The notes below the pieces were generated by a model. It worked only from the letters and a program-made list of their open reading frames with translations, did no database searches and was not told the origin of the DNA. Made by a program: the position numbers and the translations under genes. Below, piece by piece: positions 35,562 to 45,628 of a DNA stretch of 64,000 bases. The stretch lies in contig NZ_PYAS01000001.1 of the NCBI RefSeq assembly GCF_003014695.1, forward strand, positions 492,738-556,737, written 5' to 3'. The stretch comes from Dyadobacter jiangsuensis. Lineage in GTDB: Bacteria; Bacteroidota; Bacteroidia; Cytophagales; Spirosomataceae. Numbering within the stretch: position 1 is the stretch's first letter; each line of letters starts with the position of its first letter.

Positions 35562-36605
35562 ATGATTTTGCTGTTTGTCCTGATAAGTTTTAGCACAAAC
35601 GCGCAACAGCCCAACTCCGTGCCGGATATGCGGGATTCGGTAGCCGTAGTAAAATGGCTAAAAGAAAAGCGCATTCCCGCATTGGCCGTTGGCTATATCG
35701 AAAATGGGAGTGTGAAGGATATCCACGCTTTCGGAGAACTAAGAACCGGTGTTCCGGCGAGGAAAGACGCAATTTTCAACGTGGCCTCGATCACCAAGAC
35801 AATCACCTCGATGGTCGCGCTTAATCTGGTGAATGCGGGAAAGTGGAGGTTGGACGAGCCCGTGGCGCGTTACTTTACAGATCCCGACGTAAAAGATGAT
35901 CCCAGGAGCACGCGGCTCACCACGAGGGATATCCTCACGCACCGTAGCGGGTTTCCAAATTGGCGATCGGAATTACCGGAGGGAAAGCTGGCATTCCAAT
36001 TTGACCCGGGAACCCGGTACCAGTATTCCGGCGAAGGGTTCGAGTATCTGAGGCACGCTTTGGAAAGTAAATTTCACCGTTCGCTGGATCAACTGGCCGA
36101 TTCTATCATTTTCAAGCCGCTTGGCATGCACGACACGCGATTTGTCTGGAATTCAGCCGATGAGGGGCGTTTTGCTTACCCTTTCGACGCCGAATTAAAA
36201 CAATTGGAAGTGGTTAGAAATGCAATGCCCAACGCAGCGGACTTGCTTAAAACCACTATGCCCGATTACTGCAAGTTCATTACCTGGGTTTTGAACGGAG
36301 CCGGGGTAAGCAAGGAATTGTTCCGGGAAATGGCAAGCCGGCAGGTCACGCGGAAGACCGACTCGTATATGGGGCTCGGTTGGGTAATATATGATCCGGT
36401 AGGAAGGGAGGAATATGCATTGTCGCACGGAGGTCATGACCCCGGAGTGCATACCCTCGCCGTTGTACTGCCCAAATCCAACAGAGCACTGGTTATTTTC
36501 ACGAATTCCGACAATGGCATTCAGATTTACCCGGATCTGCTCGGGTACTATCTTGGTGCGCAAGGTCAGGCTATCGTGGCGATAGAAACGAAGAAAACCC
36601 CGTAA
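35562..36605 (+). CDS. exported serine hydrolase, beta-lactamase class C / D-aminopeptidase fold
   Basis: 347 residues from the ATG at 35562, preferred because a signal peptide starts there (MILLFVLISFSTNAQ); a longer frame begins at 35496. The nucleophile motif SxxK is ASITKTITS near residue 67. The YxN motif is replaced by a YSG in RYQYSGEGFEYL near residue 150, a common variant in esterase-like members. The third motif is SHGGHDPGVH near residue 288. The substitution makes a true beta-lactamase unlikely; a peptidase or esterase acting in the periplasm is more probable. The stop codon lies inside the terminator hairpin. Confidence 0.9.
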   Translation: MILLFVLISFSTNAQQPNSVPDMRDSVAVVKWLKEKRIPALAVGYIENGSVKDIHAFGELRTGVPARKDAIFNVASITKTITSMVALNLVNAGKWRLDEPVARYFTDPDVKDDPRSTRLTTRDILTHRSGFPNWRSELPEGKLAFQFDPGTRYQYSGEGFEYLRHALESKFHRSLDQLADSIIFKPLGMHDTRFVWNSADEGRFAYPFDAELKQLEVVRNAMPNAADLLKTTMPDYCKFITWVLNGAGVSKELFREMASRQVTRKTDSYMGLGWVIYDPVGREEYALSHGGHDPGVHTLAVVLPKSNRALVIFTNSDNGIQIYPDLLGYYLGAQGQAIVAIETKKTP

Positions 36606-36632
36606 GCCGTCGATCAGACAGTTACGGGGTTT
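36595..36632. terminator. bidirectional terminator overlapping the serine hydrolase stop codon
   Basis: AAACCCCGTAA (36595-36605) and TTACGGGGTTT (36622-36632) form a perfect 11-bp stem with a 16-nt loop. The TAA stop at 36603-36605 is part of the stem. It serves the convergent serine hydrolase and sugar dehydrogenase genes. Confidence 0.8.
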
Positions 36633-36657
36633 CGCATATGGAGAATACTCCTGAAAT

Positions 36658-37875
36658 CTATTTCTTACCTATTTTATACAACCTTCCCTGGTCGGTAACG
36701 GCGTAAAGTGCGCCGTCATGTCCTTCAATGATGTCGCGGAAACGTTGGTTTTCGCCCGAAAGAAGTCTTTCTTCACCTACTACCTTGTTGTCTTTGATCA
36801 CGATACGGCAAACGTGCATGCCGCTGAGCGATGAAATGAACAGGTTGTTTTTCCATTCAGGGATTTGCTTGCCGTCGTAGAAAGTGATGCCGCTCGGAGA
36901 AATAACGGGGTCGTAGTAATACACGGGTTGTTCCATTCCTTCTTTTTGCTGAATCACGTCACCGATCTGCTTGCCGCTGTATTCAATTCCGTAAGTGATG
37001 GTAGGCCAGCCGTAGTTTTTACCCGGCAATACGCGGTTGATCTCGTCACCGCCTCTCGGGCCGAACTCCGTTTCCCACAAATCGCCTGTAACCGGGTTGA
37101 TCGCCAATCCCTGGACGTTGCGGTGACCGTAAGAATACAGTTCAGGGCGTGCACCCTCTTTGCCGATGAACGGGTTCCCCTTGGCAGGTTTTCCGTCGGT
37201 GGTGATACGGATCACTTTACCCAGGCCGGAGTTGAGGTCCTGCGCCTGCGGACGGGTAACGAGGTCGGAACGCTCGCCTGTGGAAACGAACAGGTTTCCG
37301 TCCTTCGCAAATTTCACACGGCCGCCGTAGTGGAGTGTGCCTTTGTACGCGGGTGTTGCCTGATAAATGACTTTTACATTTTCCAGTTTTGTTCCATCCG
37401 CAGACAGTTTCCCTTTGGCTACGGCCGTCAGGTTACCGTCGGCAAGCGGTTCCGAGAATGCCCAGTACACCATTCTGTTTTGTGCAAAAGCGGGGTCGAG
37501 GGTAATTCCGAGCAAGCCGCCCTGGCCGTCGCTATTTACTTTGGGGACACCGTCGATGGGTTTTCCAATTTCTCCGGTGGCCGACACGATACGCATTGTC
37601 CCGCCTTTTTCCGTCACCAGAAACTTGCCGTCGGGCAATACCGCGATTCCCCACGGTCTTTCCAGGGAGGAAGTCAGCACTTTTCCTTCATACGGGGTCT
37701 TGGTCACGACCGATCCGATGCGGGTTTGGCCTGCGAATGCAGACTTGTATTCCGAATTGGGTTTCTTGGTCTCGACGGGGCTGCCGGCAGCCGGGGCGCT
37801 CTGCTGGGCGATCGAAAGAGATGGCGCAAGGGCCAGGGATGCGCCGGCGACGAACGCGTGGATTGCAAATTTCAT
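36658..37875 (-). CDS. PQQ-dependent sugar dehydrogenase (aldose sugar/sorbosone dehydrogenase type)
   Basis: 405 residues: signal peptide (1-23, ending SIAQQ), then a six-bladed GSDH propeller from about residue 65 (LERPWGIAVLPDGKFLVTEK). The active-site region is GGLLGITLDPAF near residue 119, HYGGRVKFAKDGNLFVSTGE near residue 182 and SYGHRNVQGLAINP near residue 248. The late EFGPRGGDEINRV and GKNYGWP motifs of the soluble glucose dehydrogenase family are also present. It should oxidise sugar aldehydes in the periplasm with pyrroloquinoline quinone; no PQQ synthesis genes are in the window, so the cofactor may be scavenged. It is transcribed alone, separated by a terminator from the SusCD genes upstream. 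Confidence 0.92.
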   Translation of the reverse strand: MKFAIHAFVAGASLALAPSLSIAQQSAPAAGSPVETKKPNSEYKSAFAGQTRIGSVVTKTPYEGKVLTSSLERPWGIAVLPDGKFLVTEKGGTMRIVSATGEIGKPIDGVPKVNSDGQGGLLGITLDPAFAQNRMVYWAFSEPLADGNLTAVAKGKLSADGTKLENVKVIYQATPAYKGTLHYGGRVKFAKDGNLFVSTGERSDLVTRPQAQDLNSGLGKVIRITTDGKPAKGNPFIGKEGARPELYSYGHRNVQGLAINPVTGDLWETEFGPRGGDEINRVLPGKNYGWPTITYGIEYSGKQIGDVIQQKEGMEQPVYYYDPVISPSGITFYDGKQIPEWKNNLFISSLSGMHVCRIVIKDNKVVGEERLLSGENQRFRDIIEGHDGALYAVTDQGRLYKIGKK

Positions 37876-37960
37876 TTTATCAGGAAGTTTAGTCTTAAAG
37901 CCCTGGGTTGATCAGGGCGGGTGGTTGCGAATTTACTATTTTCATTCCACAACGAACGCC

Positions 37961-37988
37961 AAAGCCGGAAGAAAACGTTTCCGGCTTT
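37961..37988. terminator. terminator of the ECF/FecR-linked SusC/SusD operon
   Basis: AAAGCCGGAA (37961-37970) and TTCCGGCTTT (37979-37988) form a perfect 10-bp stem with an 8-nt loop, 25 bp past the SusD stop on the minus strand. Confidence 0.8.
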
Positions 37989-38013
37989 GTTAAAAGTGAG
38001 TGAATAGGGCTTG

Positions 38014-39777
38014 TTACGGCAGGGTAGGGTCGAACGTCCCTCCCCAATCCTTATTCTGTTCGAGGCTCTTGTTCCTGTCGAGGATATCTCGCTGAATAGG
38101 AAAGAAATAGTACTTGTCGGGTACCACATTCACCTTCACCCCCGACCGCGGCACTTGCAGCAGGCTGTACTTAAAATTAGTTTCCACCAATTCGTACTTG
38201 TTGGCTTTCTCACGGGCTTCGCCGATGGGCATATCCTGCCCGTTAGGAAGCACGGCGATTGCTTCTACACCATGTTTGGTGGTACCATCGAGGCGGTCGA
38301 GCATCCGGAGGCGACGGAGATCGTAGAAACGATGGCCTTCGAAGGCCAGCTCGACGTTCCGTTCCGCCAGGATCGCCTCGCGCATGGAAGCTGCCGAGGT
38401 GGCAGAAATACCATAGTTGCCGTCAGCTCCCGGTTCGATACCGGCCCGTTTGCGGATTTGTCTGAGAATATCCAGCGCCTCGGCGGTCTTGCCTGTTTCG
38501 TTGGCAGTCTCGGCGTAGTTGAGCATAACCTCTGCGAAACGCATCGCCACGAAATCCAGGTCGTACTGCTGCACTTCTGCCTGGGCGAGTTTCAGAAGGC
38601 TGTTTTTGAGGATAAAAAAGCCTGTATAGCGGTCGAGGTTCGTGGAATTGACACCAGCTTTCGGATTGGTACCGAAATCATCCAGTTCATGCGCGACGCC
38701 CAGGGCGGTATACTGCCGCTTCCCGGCTTTTCCGGATACCTCGTACAGCTTGCCATTCCAGACGATCGACTTGTCAAATCGGGGATCGCGGTCTTTCCAG
38801 AAACTTTGCAGCAACGCTTCTTCGGTTTTGTAATACTTCCCGGTGGGGTCGTTGAACATCTTACCGTCCTTCATGGGGTATTCCTTAATAAACTCCCAGG
38901 TAGGCACTGCCGATGCCGGACCACGGCTTTCCGAACCGGGGCGTACGCCATTGTCCCAGGAAGCTACCTTGTTGGGATAGGAGTTGATGACGGTAAAAAT
39001 CGATTCCTTACCTCGTTCCACCAGCGCGATATCCGAGTAGTTGTCAACCAGTCCGTAGCCCTGTGCTTTCAGGTCTTCATAGGCTTTTTTGTTAACCTCA
39101 TAAGCGGCCGCCCAATACGAATTGCTGAACGGCTTCGAAGGGTTGAATTGCGGGGAAGCTTTCCATAACAATACTTTTGCCTTGAAAGCCAGCGCAAAAT
39201 TGCCGTCGATTTTACCGAAATCGGCGGAGGTAGGTACTATCCTCTTGGGGAGCCCCGCAATCGCCTGATCGAGGTCCTTCACGATGAGGTCGAAACACTC
39301 GGCGGTGGAGTTGCGCGGAACGGCCAGCTCGTCTGTGTAGCGATCCTGCGGCACGGTGATGTACGGCACGCCGCCGTGGAATTTCACCATTTCAAAATAG
39401 GTGTAAGCACGCATGAAAAGCGCCTGTGCAGTAATGTTGGCCTTCACGGCGTCCGAAAGCCTTCCTTTATTGACATCCACGATAGCCTGGTTGATCAGCC
39501 GGATGCGGTTGTAATTCCAGAGCTTGAATTCGCCATTGGTGATCGTAATCCGGTCGGAATAGAAATTAATGCCTGCCAACTGCTGGCTGAATGCGTCGGC
39601 ACCGGTGTTCCAGTTCCCGAACATCGGGTAGAGGTTGGCCATGTAAGCATTCGCGAGGTTGGCATCGTTCCATACGAGCTCGGGATTGTAATTGCTGATA
39701 TCCTCAACGTCGAGCACATCGTTGCAGGATGTGCAGAAAAGCGAGATACCGATGATCAGGGAGAATATTTTCTTCAT
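38014..39777 (-). CDS. SusD/RagB family nutrient-binding lipoprotein
   Basis: 587 residues. Lipoprotein signal MKKIFSLIIGISLFCTSC with the lipid-bearing Cys18, then the SusD start DVLDVEDISNYNPELVWNDA. Helical repeats carry the family segment AQALFMRAYTYFEMVKFHGG near residue 115, and the C-terminal RagB domain has AFEGHRFYDLRRL near residue 480 and ends DWGGTFDPTLP. It forms the lid of the STN-type SusC encoded 12 bp upstream. The substrate is unknown because no degradative enzyme is encoded alongside. Confidence 0.95.
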   Translation of the reverse strand: MKKIFSLIIGISLFCTSCNDVLDVEDISNYNPELVWNDANLANAYMANLYPMFGNWNTGADAFSQQLAGINFYSDRITITNGEFKLWNYNRIRLINQAIVDVNKGRLSDAVKANITAQALFMRAYTYFEMVKFHGGVPYITVPQDRYTDELAVPRNSTAECFDLIVKDLDQAIAGLPKRIVPTSADFGKIDGNFALAFKAKVLLWKASPQFNPSKPFSNSYWAAAYEVNKKAYEDLKAQGYGLVDNYSDIALVERGKESIFTVINSYPNKVASWDNGVRPGSESRGPASAVPTWEFIKEYPMKDGKMFNDPTGKYYKTEEALLQSFWKDRDPRFDKSIVWNGKLYEVSGKAGKRQYTALGVAHELDDFGTNPKAGVNSTNLDRYTGFFILKNSLLKLAQAEVQQYDLDFVAMRFAEVMLNYAETANETGKTAEALDILRQIRKRAGIEPGADGNYGISATSAASMREAILAERNVELAFEGHRFYDLRRLRMLDRLDGTTKHGVEAIAVLPNGQDMPIGEAREKANKYELVETNFKYSLLQVPRSGVKVNVVPDKYYFFPIQRDILDRNKSLEQNKDWGGTFDPTLP

Positions 39778-39789
39778 GTCTTGTTCAGC

Positions 39790-42700
39790 TTAGAATTTGA
39801 GATCGAGACCGATGGTATAGGTTTTCATGATCGGGAACGAATCGTAGTTCTTCTGTTCCGGATCGTGAAATTCCTTCACTTTGGACATTGCAAACAGGTT
39901 GGTGCCGTTCGCGTATACTTGCAGGCTGCCCAGTTTAAGCATGGAAGCCCATTTTTTCGGGATATTGTAGGCGATGTTCAGGTTTTTGAGCCTTAGGTAA
40001 GCACCATTCCGGATCCAGAAGGACGTAGCGCCGGTGCCCGATTCAAACCAGTTCTGGCCGATGGGCCGTGGATATTTGGCATTCGGGTTTTCGGGCGTCC
40101 AAACGTCGTCGGCCCAGATAGGGTAGTAAGGGCGCACGGTACCGCCATGCTGCCGCATGCCTTCCCCTTCCTGGTTGCTGATAATGCGGTCGTAAGCGCC
40201 TACGCCCTGGAAATGGGAGTTGATCGAAAGTCCTTTGTAAGAAACATTCAGCCCGAAACCGAAATTGATGCGCGGCGTCGCGTTGGTAGAAAGCACCTGG
40301 ATATCGTTGCCGTCGATCTTGCCGTCGGGACCCGGCGAATAGCCATCCCCGCGGAAATCTTCAAAATAGAGCCCGCCCAGGTAGGGATTGCGGCCATATT
40401 GTTTCAAACCCGAAGCGAGCAATGCATCCAGTTGATCCTGCGTGCGCACCATGCCAATGGTTTTCAGACCGATAATGCGGTTGGCGGGCTGTCCTACCTG
40501 GCTCTGGAAGTGACGGTTGCCGCCGGGCTGGAATGCCGCCGACTCGTCGAGAATGTCCCAGCGGTCTTTGGAATAACCGATGTTTGCATTGATCGAATAG
40601 TTGATCTGGTTATCGAATGCCTTATCGCGCCATTCCATGAACAACTCGCCGCCACGCCACGACCGCGCCGCGTAGTTTTCAGGCGCCAGGCCCTGACCGT
40701 AGTTATCGGGCAGTGTCACCACGCGTGAGCCCAGGATGTTGGTCTCTTTTTTCAGGAATACATCCAGCGTTCCGTAAAGGCGGTTTTTGAGAAATCCGAA
40801 ATCGAGACCGGCGTTGTAGGTAGTCGATGTAGCCCAGGTCAGATTCGGGTTAGGTGTTGCGCCCGGCGCAATGCTCTGGTACAGTTTATCCCCGAATATA
40901 TAGCTGCCCGCATTCTGGTAGCGGTAGCTGTACGAGAATGGGTTGATTTTATTGTTGCTCACGTCCAGGTCATTACCCGTCGTTCCGTAAGAAAGGCGCA
41001 GTTTGAGGTCGTGGAGGAAGGAAGTATTGTTTTTCATGAAATTCTCCTCCGAAATGCGCCAGGCGGCCGATACGGAAGGGAAAAAGCCCCAGCGCTTTCC
41101 TTTCGGGAACAGCGTGTTGCCGTCGTAACGGAACGAGAATTCGGCAATATACCTGCTGTCGAAATTGTAGTTGAAACGCCCGATCCACGACCTTCTCGCC
41201 CCAATTTCCTCGAAGGCACTGCCATTGCGGCGCTGGGTGTCGGTGGAGTACACAAACGGCTGATCATAAGCGGTCAAAGGCTCTTCCAACTGCGCACTGG
41301 CCAGGTAGGAGCCATTCTGCGCCTGCTCGAAAACCACCAGCCCATCTACACCGTGTTTCCCGAAAGTACGGCTGTAATTCAGAAACCAGTCAAACTGGTA
41401 GCTCCATCCGGTCGAAATGACGTAGTTCAGCGACTGCTGGTTCTGGCTGAATGTGAAGATATTGATCTTGTTTTCGTCAGGTGCGCCGGGGATGAAACGG
41501 TTACCGTTGGGATCGGCCTGGTTGAAAACATAGTTTTTCTGGAAGGTCATGTATTTCTTCCGCATGTAGTCCTCTGCGATGTAGTTGCCGATCACCTTGG
41601 TCGAAAGCCCCGGAGTGAGCTTGTCGAGCTTGATGTCCAGGGTGAGGATCGAGTTGAGATTGCGGTTGCGGGTCTTGATGTACCGGTCGCCGATCACCTG
41701 GTCGATCACGCTCCATGCCTGCCAGCTCCCCATCGGCGTTTGCACGGGGTACGCGGTCGGATAGTTGGCCGGCGTGCCGTCGGCGGTGGTGTAGAAAGGG
41801 TACAATTTGGGCCAGTTGAAAGTCACCCGGTACAAATCCGACACATCGAAATCATCGTCGCCGGTGAAAGGCCAGTAAAAACGGTCGAAATTCTGCTGGT
41901 AAGCAGCGATATTGAGACCTACTTTCACAGCGTCGTTAATCTGCGCCGTCACATTGGTGCGCATGTTGAACTTGCTGTTTTCCAGGCTTTTGTAAGAGCC
42001 TTCTTCGCCCCGGTAGCTCAGCAGCGAATAGTAGGTGATTTTCTTATCACCGCCTGTCACGCTCAGTGAATGCCGGTGGCTGTACGGGTTTTGCCAGATG
42101 AAGTCGTGGACATTGTAACGCTTGTCTTTGAAATAGTCGAACTCGCGTTGTCCGTTGGGGATCGGCGTACCGTTGAACTCCGCCACGCGGTTTTGGTAAA
42201 TGAGCTCATCCTCGGCGGTAGTCAGGTCGGAAAGGAGCGTCTGGGTAGGGCGGTTGGTCGAATAGTTCGATTGGAAATTGAATGTGGGTTTCTGCTGGAC
42301 GCCCGATTTGGTAGTGACCATCACCACCCCGTTACCCGCCCGCGAACCGTAAATGGATGCCGTAGCGGCGTCTTTGAGGAAGTTCATCTGGTCGATCTCG
42401 TTCGCTTCCAGCACATCGAATGCCTCCTTGTCGCGCACGATACCGTCGATCACATAGAGCGGATCGCCGAAGCTTCCCCGCATACGTATGGACGAGGACG
42501 CGCCCGAGAGCCCGGATGTGTTCGTTACGTTCACGCCGGGCGCGCGGCCCGCGAGCGTGTTCGAGAGGTTGGATGCCGACTGGTTGTTCAGATCCACCGA
42601 ATTGACGGACGTAATGGCGCCGGTCAGGTTCACCTTTTTCTGTGCCCCATAACCTACCACCACCAACTCCTCCAATCCGCGGATGTCGGGCGCCATGGTG

Positions 42701-43386
42701 ATGTCGATCGCCGACTGGCTGCCCACGGTCACCTCCTGGGTAGTAAAGCCTACGAAACTGAAAACCAGGATAGCACCTCTTTCGGGTACCGACAGCTCCC
42801 AGTTCCCGTTGATATCCGACGACGTTCCCTGGCTCGATCCTTTGAGCAGGATGCTCACACCCGGTAATGCGTCGCCTTTGTCGTCGAGCACCTTTCCTGT
42901 GATTCTGATTTCGGCCCGGACCTCACGGACCAGCGAAACCGGCTGCGATTCTGCCGCTTTTCTGGCCTGGCTTTCCAGCCGACGCACCACCACGGTTTTG
43001 TCTACGATCTTGTACGTCAGCGGGAGGCCCTGAAAGCATTGCTTTAATGTTTCCTGAAGAGAAGCGTTCTTCATATTGACGCTCACTTTCAGTCCGCGTA
43101 CGTCCTCGCTGTCATAGAAAAATACATGTCCGCTTTGTGCCTCTATTACCCCGAAAACGCGTTCGATGGGCGCATTTTTTTCGGAGAGCGTAATAGGCTG
43201 CGCGAAACTTCCTGCCTGTGCCCGGACGAGCAGGGCGGCCAGCAGTATCATAGTTAGGTTAATGCGCATAATGATCTGGTGCTTGGATAACGTTGAGATG
43301 CGCAGCAGTTTCGAGGGCCTGTGTGGCGGGCACAGGAAACCCGGCTGTGCATCGGGCACAGTCTTCCCTTGTGAATGAAAATTCAT
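39790..43386 (-). CDS. SusC/RagA transporter with N-terminal STN signalling domain
   Basis: 1198 residues from the ATG at 43386 (MNFHSQGKTVPDAQ), the start form usual for this class; a 17-residue longer frame is rejected. After the signal region come the STN (secretin/TonB N-terminal) domain (about 62-135, PITLSEKNAPIERVFGVIEA), the carboxypeptidase-like domain (about 160-240), the plug (about 245-355) and the barrel ending MKTYTIGLDLKF. The STN domain contacts FecR-type anti-sigma factors in the periplasm, and such a gene lies next upstream with its ECF sigma factor, so this transporter both imports substrate and reports its arrival. Confidence 0.95.
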   Translation of the reverse strand: MNFHSQGKTVPDAQPGFLCPPHRPSKLLRISTLSKHQIIMRINLTMILLAALLVRAQAGSFAQPITLSEKNAPIERVFGVIEAQSGHVFFYDSEDVRGLKVSVNMKNASLQETLKQCFQGLPLTYKIVDKTVVVRRLESQARKAAESQPVSLVREVRAEIRITGKVLDDKGDALPGVSILLKGSSQGTSSDINGNWELSVPERGAILVFSFVGFTTQEVTVGSQSAIDITMAPDIRGLEELVVVGYGAQKKVNLTGAITSVNSVDLNNQSASNLSNTLAGRAPGVNVTNTSGLSGASSSIRMRGSFGDPLYVIDGIVRDKEAFDVLEANEIDQMNFLKDAATASIYGSRAGNGVVMVTTKSGVQQKPTFNFQSNYSTNRPTQTLLSDLTTAEDELIYQNRVAEFNGTPIPNGQREFDYFKDKRYNVHDFIWQNPYSHRHSLSVTGGDKKITYYSLLSYRGEEGSYKSLENSKFNMRTNVTAQINDAVKVGLNIAAYQQNFDRFYWPFTGDDDFDVSDLYRVTFNWPKLYPFYTTADGTPANYPTAYPVQTPMGSWQAWSVIDQVIGDRYIKTRNRNLNSILTLDIKLDKLTPGLSTKVIGNYIAEDYMRKKYMTFQKNYVFNQADPNGNRFIPGAPDENKINIFTFSQNQQSLNYVISTGWSYQFDWFLNYSRTFGKHGVDGLVVFEQAQNGSYLASAQLEEPLTAYDQPFVYSTDTQRRNGSAFEEIGARRSWIGRFNYNFDSRYIAEFSFRYDGNTLFPKGKRWGFFPSVSAAWRISEENFMKNNTSFLHDLKLRLSYGTTGNDLDVSNNKINPFSYSYRYQNAGSYIFGDKLYQSIAPGATPNPNLTWATSTTYNAGLDFGFLKNRLYGTLDVFLKKETNILGSRVVTLPDNYGQGLAPENYAARSWRGGELFMEWRDKAFDNQINYSINANIGYSKDRWDILDESAAFQPGGNRHFQSQVGQPANRIIGLKTIGMVRTQDQLDALLASGLKQYGRNPYLGGLYFEDFRGDGYSPGPDGKIDGNDIQVLSTNATPRINFGFGLNVSYKGLSINSHFQGVGAYDRIISNQEGEGMRQHGGTVRPYYPIWADDVWTPENPNAKYPRPIGQNWFESGTGATSFWIRNGAYLRLKNLNIAYNIPKKWASMLKLGSLQVYANGTNLFAMSKVKEFHDPEQKNYDSFPIMKTYTIGLDLKF

Positions 43387-43578
43387 TACTTTTACAAAGT
43401 TTGGGTTAACAAAAGATGTGAGATTCTTGCACGGCAATGCCGTGGCGGTTAGCCTGAATGAGGCCGTAGATGTGGTTCGAGCACGTCTGCGGTTTTTTCT
43501 GTAACCGGGTGGGCGGGGCTAGGGGCTTCGTAGATTTGCTGTCATTAAGTGTCAGGTTAAGTGGAAAAACAAACTGGA

Positions 43579-44766
43579 CTATAAGTTCTTCTCGGCCGGC
43601 AGCACGACGATCCTGCCGTCGTATCCGGCCGATTCGCTGGCTTCGATACGGAAATTCACACCGGCAAATTTTAATATTTCGAGTATTTCCGAAGCTTTGG
43701 AGTTGCGCCGCAGTTTTCCGGAAAACCGCTTTTGCGGAATGCCCTCGGGATAGGTTACCTCCACATTGTACCACCGCTCAATGTCCCGCATGATGGTAGC
43801 CAGCGATGTTTCACGAAACTGGAAGAGCCCGTTTTTCCACGCAACGGCTTCGGCTACGTCGACGGTCGCTTTGCGAAACCTGCCGCCGGTCTGAAAACTG
43901 GCCTGCTCTCCGGGCGCAAGTTGCAGGCTTTCGCGCCGCGTGTCAGCGACGCGCACGGCTCCTTCGAGCAACGTGGTTCGTATTTCCGGTTCATCGGTGT
44001 AAGCATTTACGTTGAACTGCGTTCCGGTAACAATTACCTGCTGCCGCCCGTCTACATCGACCACGAATGGCCTGCCATTTTCTTTTCTAACCTCGAAATA
44101 GACCTCGCCCTGCACCTTCACGCGGCGGTCCTTGCCGGCAAAAGCGGTCGAGAAAGTGATCGACGATTTCGCATTCAGCCATACCTGGCTGCCGTCGGGG
44201 AGCCTGATACTGTATTGCCCGCCGGCGGGTGTGCTGATCGTATTCATGCCGGCTACCGTTTTGTCGTTTTCACTTACCTGGTACGACAACTCGCCATCCG
44301 CGTTTTTCGTGACAGTGGCATTACCCTGGCTGGCAATGCGTCCCAGGGCGGCGCTGTCGAGCACTACCGTGGAGCCGTCGGCGAGTGTGAGTACGGCGCG
44401 CTCGCCTCCCGGCGCAAAATCGGTCGGTTGTGCGGCAATATGCTGCGCAGGTGTTTCGGGTCGCTGGCGGGAGAAGAAGAGTATTCCCAAAGCGATCAGC
44501 ACAACGGCCGCCGCCGCGAACCGGGGCCACGTAAGCAGCCAGCGCCTCTTTGAGCGGTTTGCTGCGATCCCGCGCAGGATATTCTCCTCCATTTCCCTGC
44601 CGAGCATTTCCCGGTCGTAGTCGGTGTAATGGTCGAGCACTTTCTGCCCGTTATCCCGGCTTTCGTAAAACCTTTCCAGAAAGGCACGTTCTTTTTCGTC
44701 GGCATTGCCGCTGAGGTACTTCCGTATCATTCTGAGGAAATCCTCCTGGCCTTTAAATGCTTTCAT
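43579..44766 (-). CDS. FecR-family anti-sigma factor
   Basis: 395 residues: a cytoplasmic N-terminal helical domain (1-75, binding sigma), one membrane helix (about 80-100, RFAAAAVVLIALGILFF), the FecR periplasmic domain (about 130-300, STPAGGQYSIRLPDGSQVWL and FNVNAYTDEPEIRTTLLEG), and a DUF4974 domain at the C-terminus (about 310-390, LFQFRETSLATIMRDIERWY), which contacts the STN domain of the receptor. It transmits the signal from the SusC at 39790 to the ECF sigma factor encoded just upstream. A 192-bp gap to SusC may hold a sigma-dependent promoter. Confidence 0.94.
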   Translation of the reverse strand: MKAFKGQEDFLRMIRKYLSGNADEKERAFLERFYESRDNGQKVLDHYTDYDREMLGREMEENILRGIAANRSKRRWLLTWPRFAAAAVVLIALGILFFSRQRPETPAQHIAAQPTDFAPGGERAVLTLADGSTVVLDSAALGRIASQGNATVTKNADGELSYQVSENDKTVAGMNTISTPAGGQYSIRLPDGSQVWLNAKSSITFSTAFAGKDRRVKVQGEVYFEVRKENGRPFVVDVDGRQQVIVTGTQFNVNAYTDEPEIRTTLLEGAVRVADTRRESLQLAPGEQASFQTGGRFRKATVDVAEAVAWKNGLFQFRETSLATIMRDIERWYNVEVTYPEGIPQKRFSGKLRRNSKASEILEILKFAGVNFRIEASESAGYDGRIVVLPAEKNL

Positions 44767-44898
44767 GTGTAGGGGCGTACGGCGGTTTCGGTGCCGTTCT
44801 CTGACACATGTACCGGAAGGCTCCCATTACTCCCAAAGCGGATCAGGATTTTTTCTAATTTTTTTAAAAAAGGCCGAATAAAAACCCCCAGGAAGGTA

Positions 44899-45483
44899 TT
44901 ATTGGAAGAAAATTGCGAATGCGATCAGGTCGAGACACAAAATTTTATCAAACTTCGTCCGGAGCTCGATCGTGGCCGTATTGAGCTGGTTCTGCACGGT
45001 TTTCTGTGCGATATTGAGCCGTGCGGCGATCTCGGAGGTAGACAGGCCCTCGAAATAGTGTTGCAAGAAGATCTCCCGACGTTTCAATGGCAAGGCCTGG
45101 ATCCATAAGCTTAAAAGCGTCCGGGTTTCTTCTTCGAGCACCGCGTCGTCGGCGTGGCCTGCGGCTGCAAGGGTTGCTTCAAAACTGTTGAGCAATTGTG
45201 CGTTCTGAGGCTGGCGGGCGGTGTATTTGAAAACCTGGAAACGGACGGCCGTATGCAGGTAGGCCTGCACGTTGCCTACTTCCACGGCGTTTCTCCTTTC
45301 CCAGAAATCGATGAATATGTTCTGCACGATGTCCTGCGACTGGTCCTTGCATTGCAGCCGCTTATAGGCCCCGTTGAAAAGGCTCTGCCAATGACGGCGG
45401 TACAGCATCGTGAAGGCGTTTTCGTCGCCGGACTTTGCGAGGCCGTACAATTCCAGATCATCAAGATGGTCGTCGTTGTGCAT
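44899..45483 (-). CDS. ECF RNA polymerase sigma-70 factor
   Basis: 194 residues with sigma region 2 (about 20-85, AYKRLQCKDQSQDIVQNIFI) and region 4 (about 120-175, RREIFLQHYFEGLSTSEIA with the LNIAQKTVQNQL recognition helix). There is no region 3 or region 1, as expected for the FecI-like Bacteroidota ECF type. It lies 132 bp before the fecR-like gene on the same strand and should drive the SusC/SusD genes that follow. The tail after region 4 (LDLIAFAIFFQ) is unusually hydrophobic. Confidence 0.94.
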   Translation of the reverse strand: MHNDDHLDDLELYGLAKSGDENAFTMLYRRHWQSLFNGAYKRLQCKDQSQDIVQNIFIDFWERRNAVEVGNVQAYLHTAVRFQVFKYTARQPQNAQLLNSFEATLAAAGHADDAVLEEETRTLLSLWIQALPLKRREIFLQHYFEGLSTSEIAARLNIAQKTVQNQLNTATIELRTKFDKILCLDLIAFAIFFQ

Positions 45484-45628
45484 AAAAAGTTCTTGGGAAA
45501 AACGAATTTAGTAATTTCTCTCAGGATGATTTATGGTGCGTGCACGAAAACGCATATTTTTTGACAGCGCGATTTACCCAAAGGCCCAAACACGTAATTT
45601 TATCCCCACACCATTCGTACGCGTACCG

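Noticed and set aside
43406..43774. 122-codon minus-strand frame between the FecR and SusC genes
   Set aside because: It overlaps the end of the FecR gene in another frame and has no family features. The gap is more likely a promoter region.
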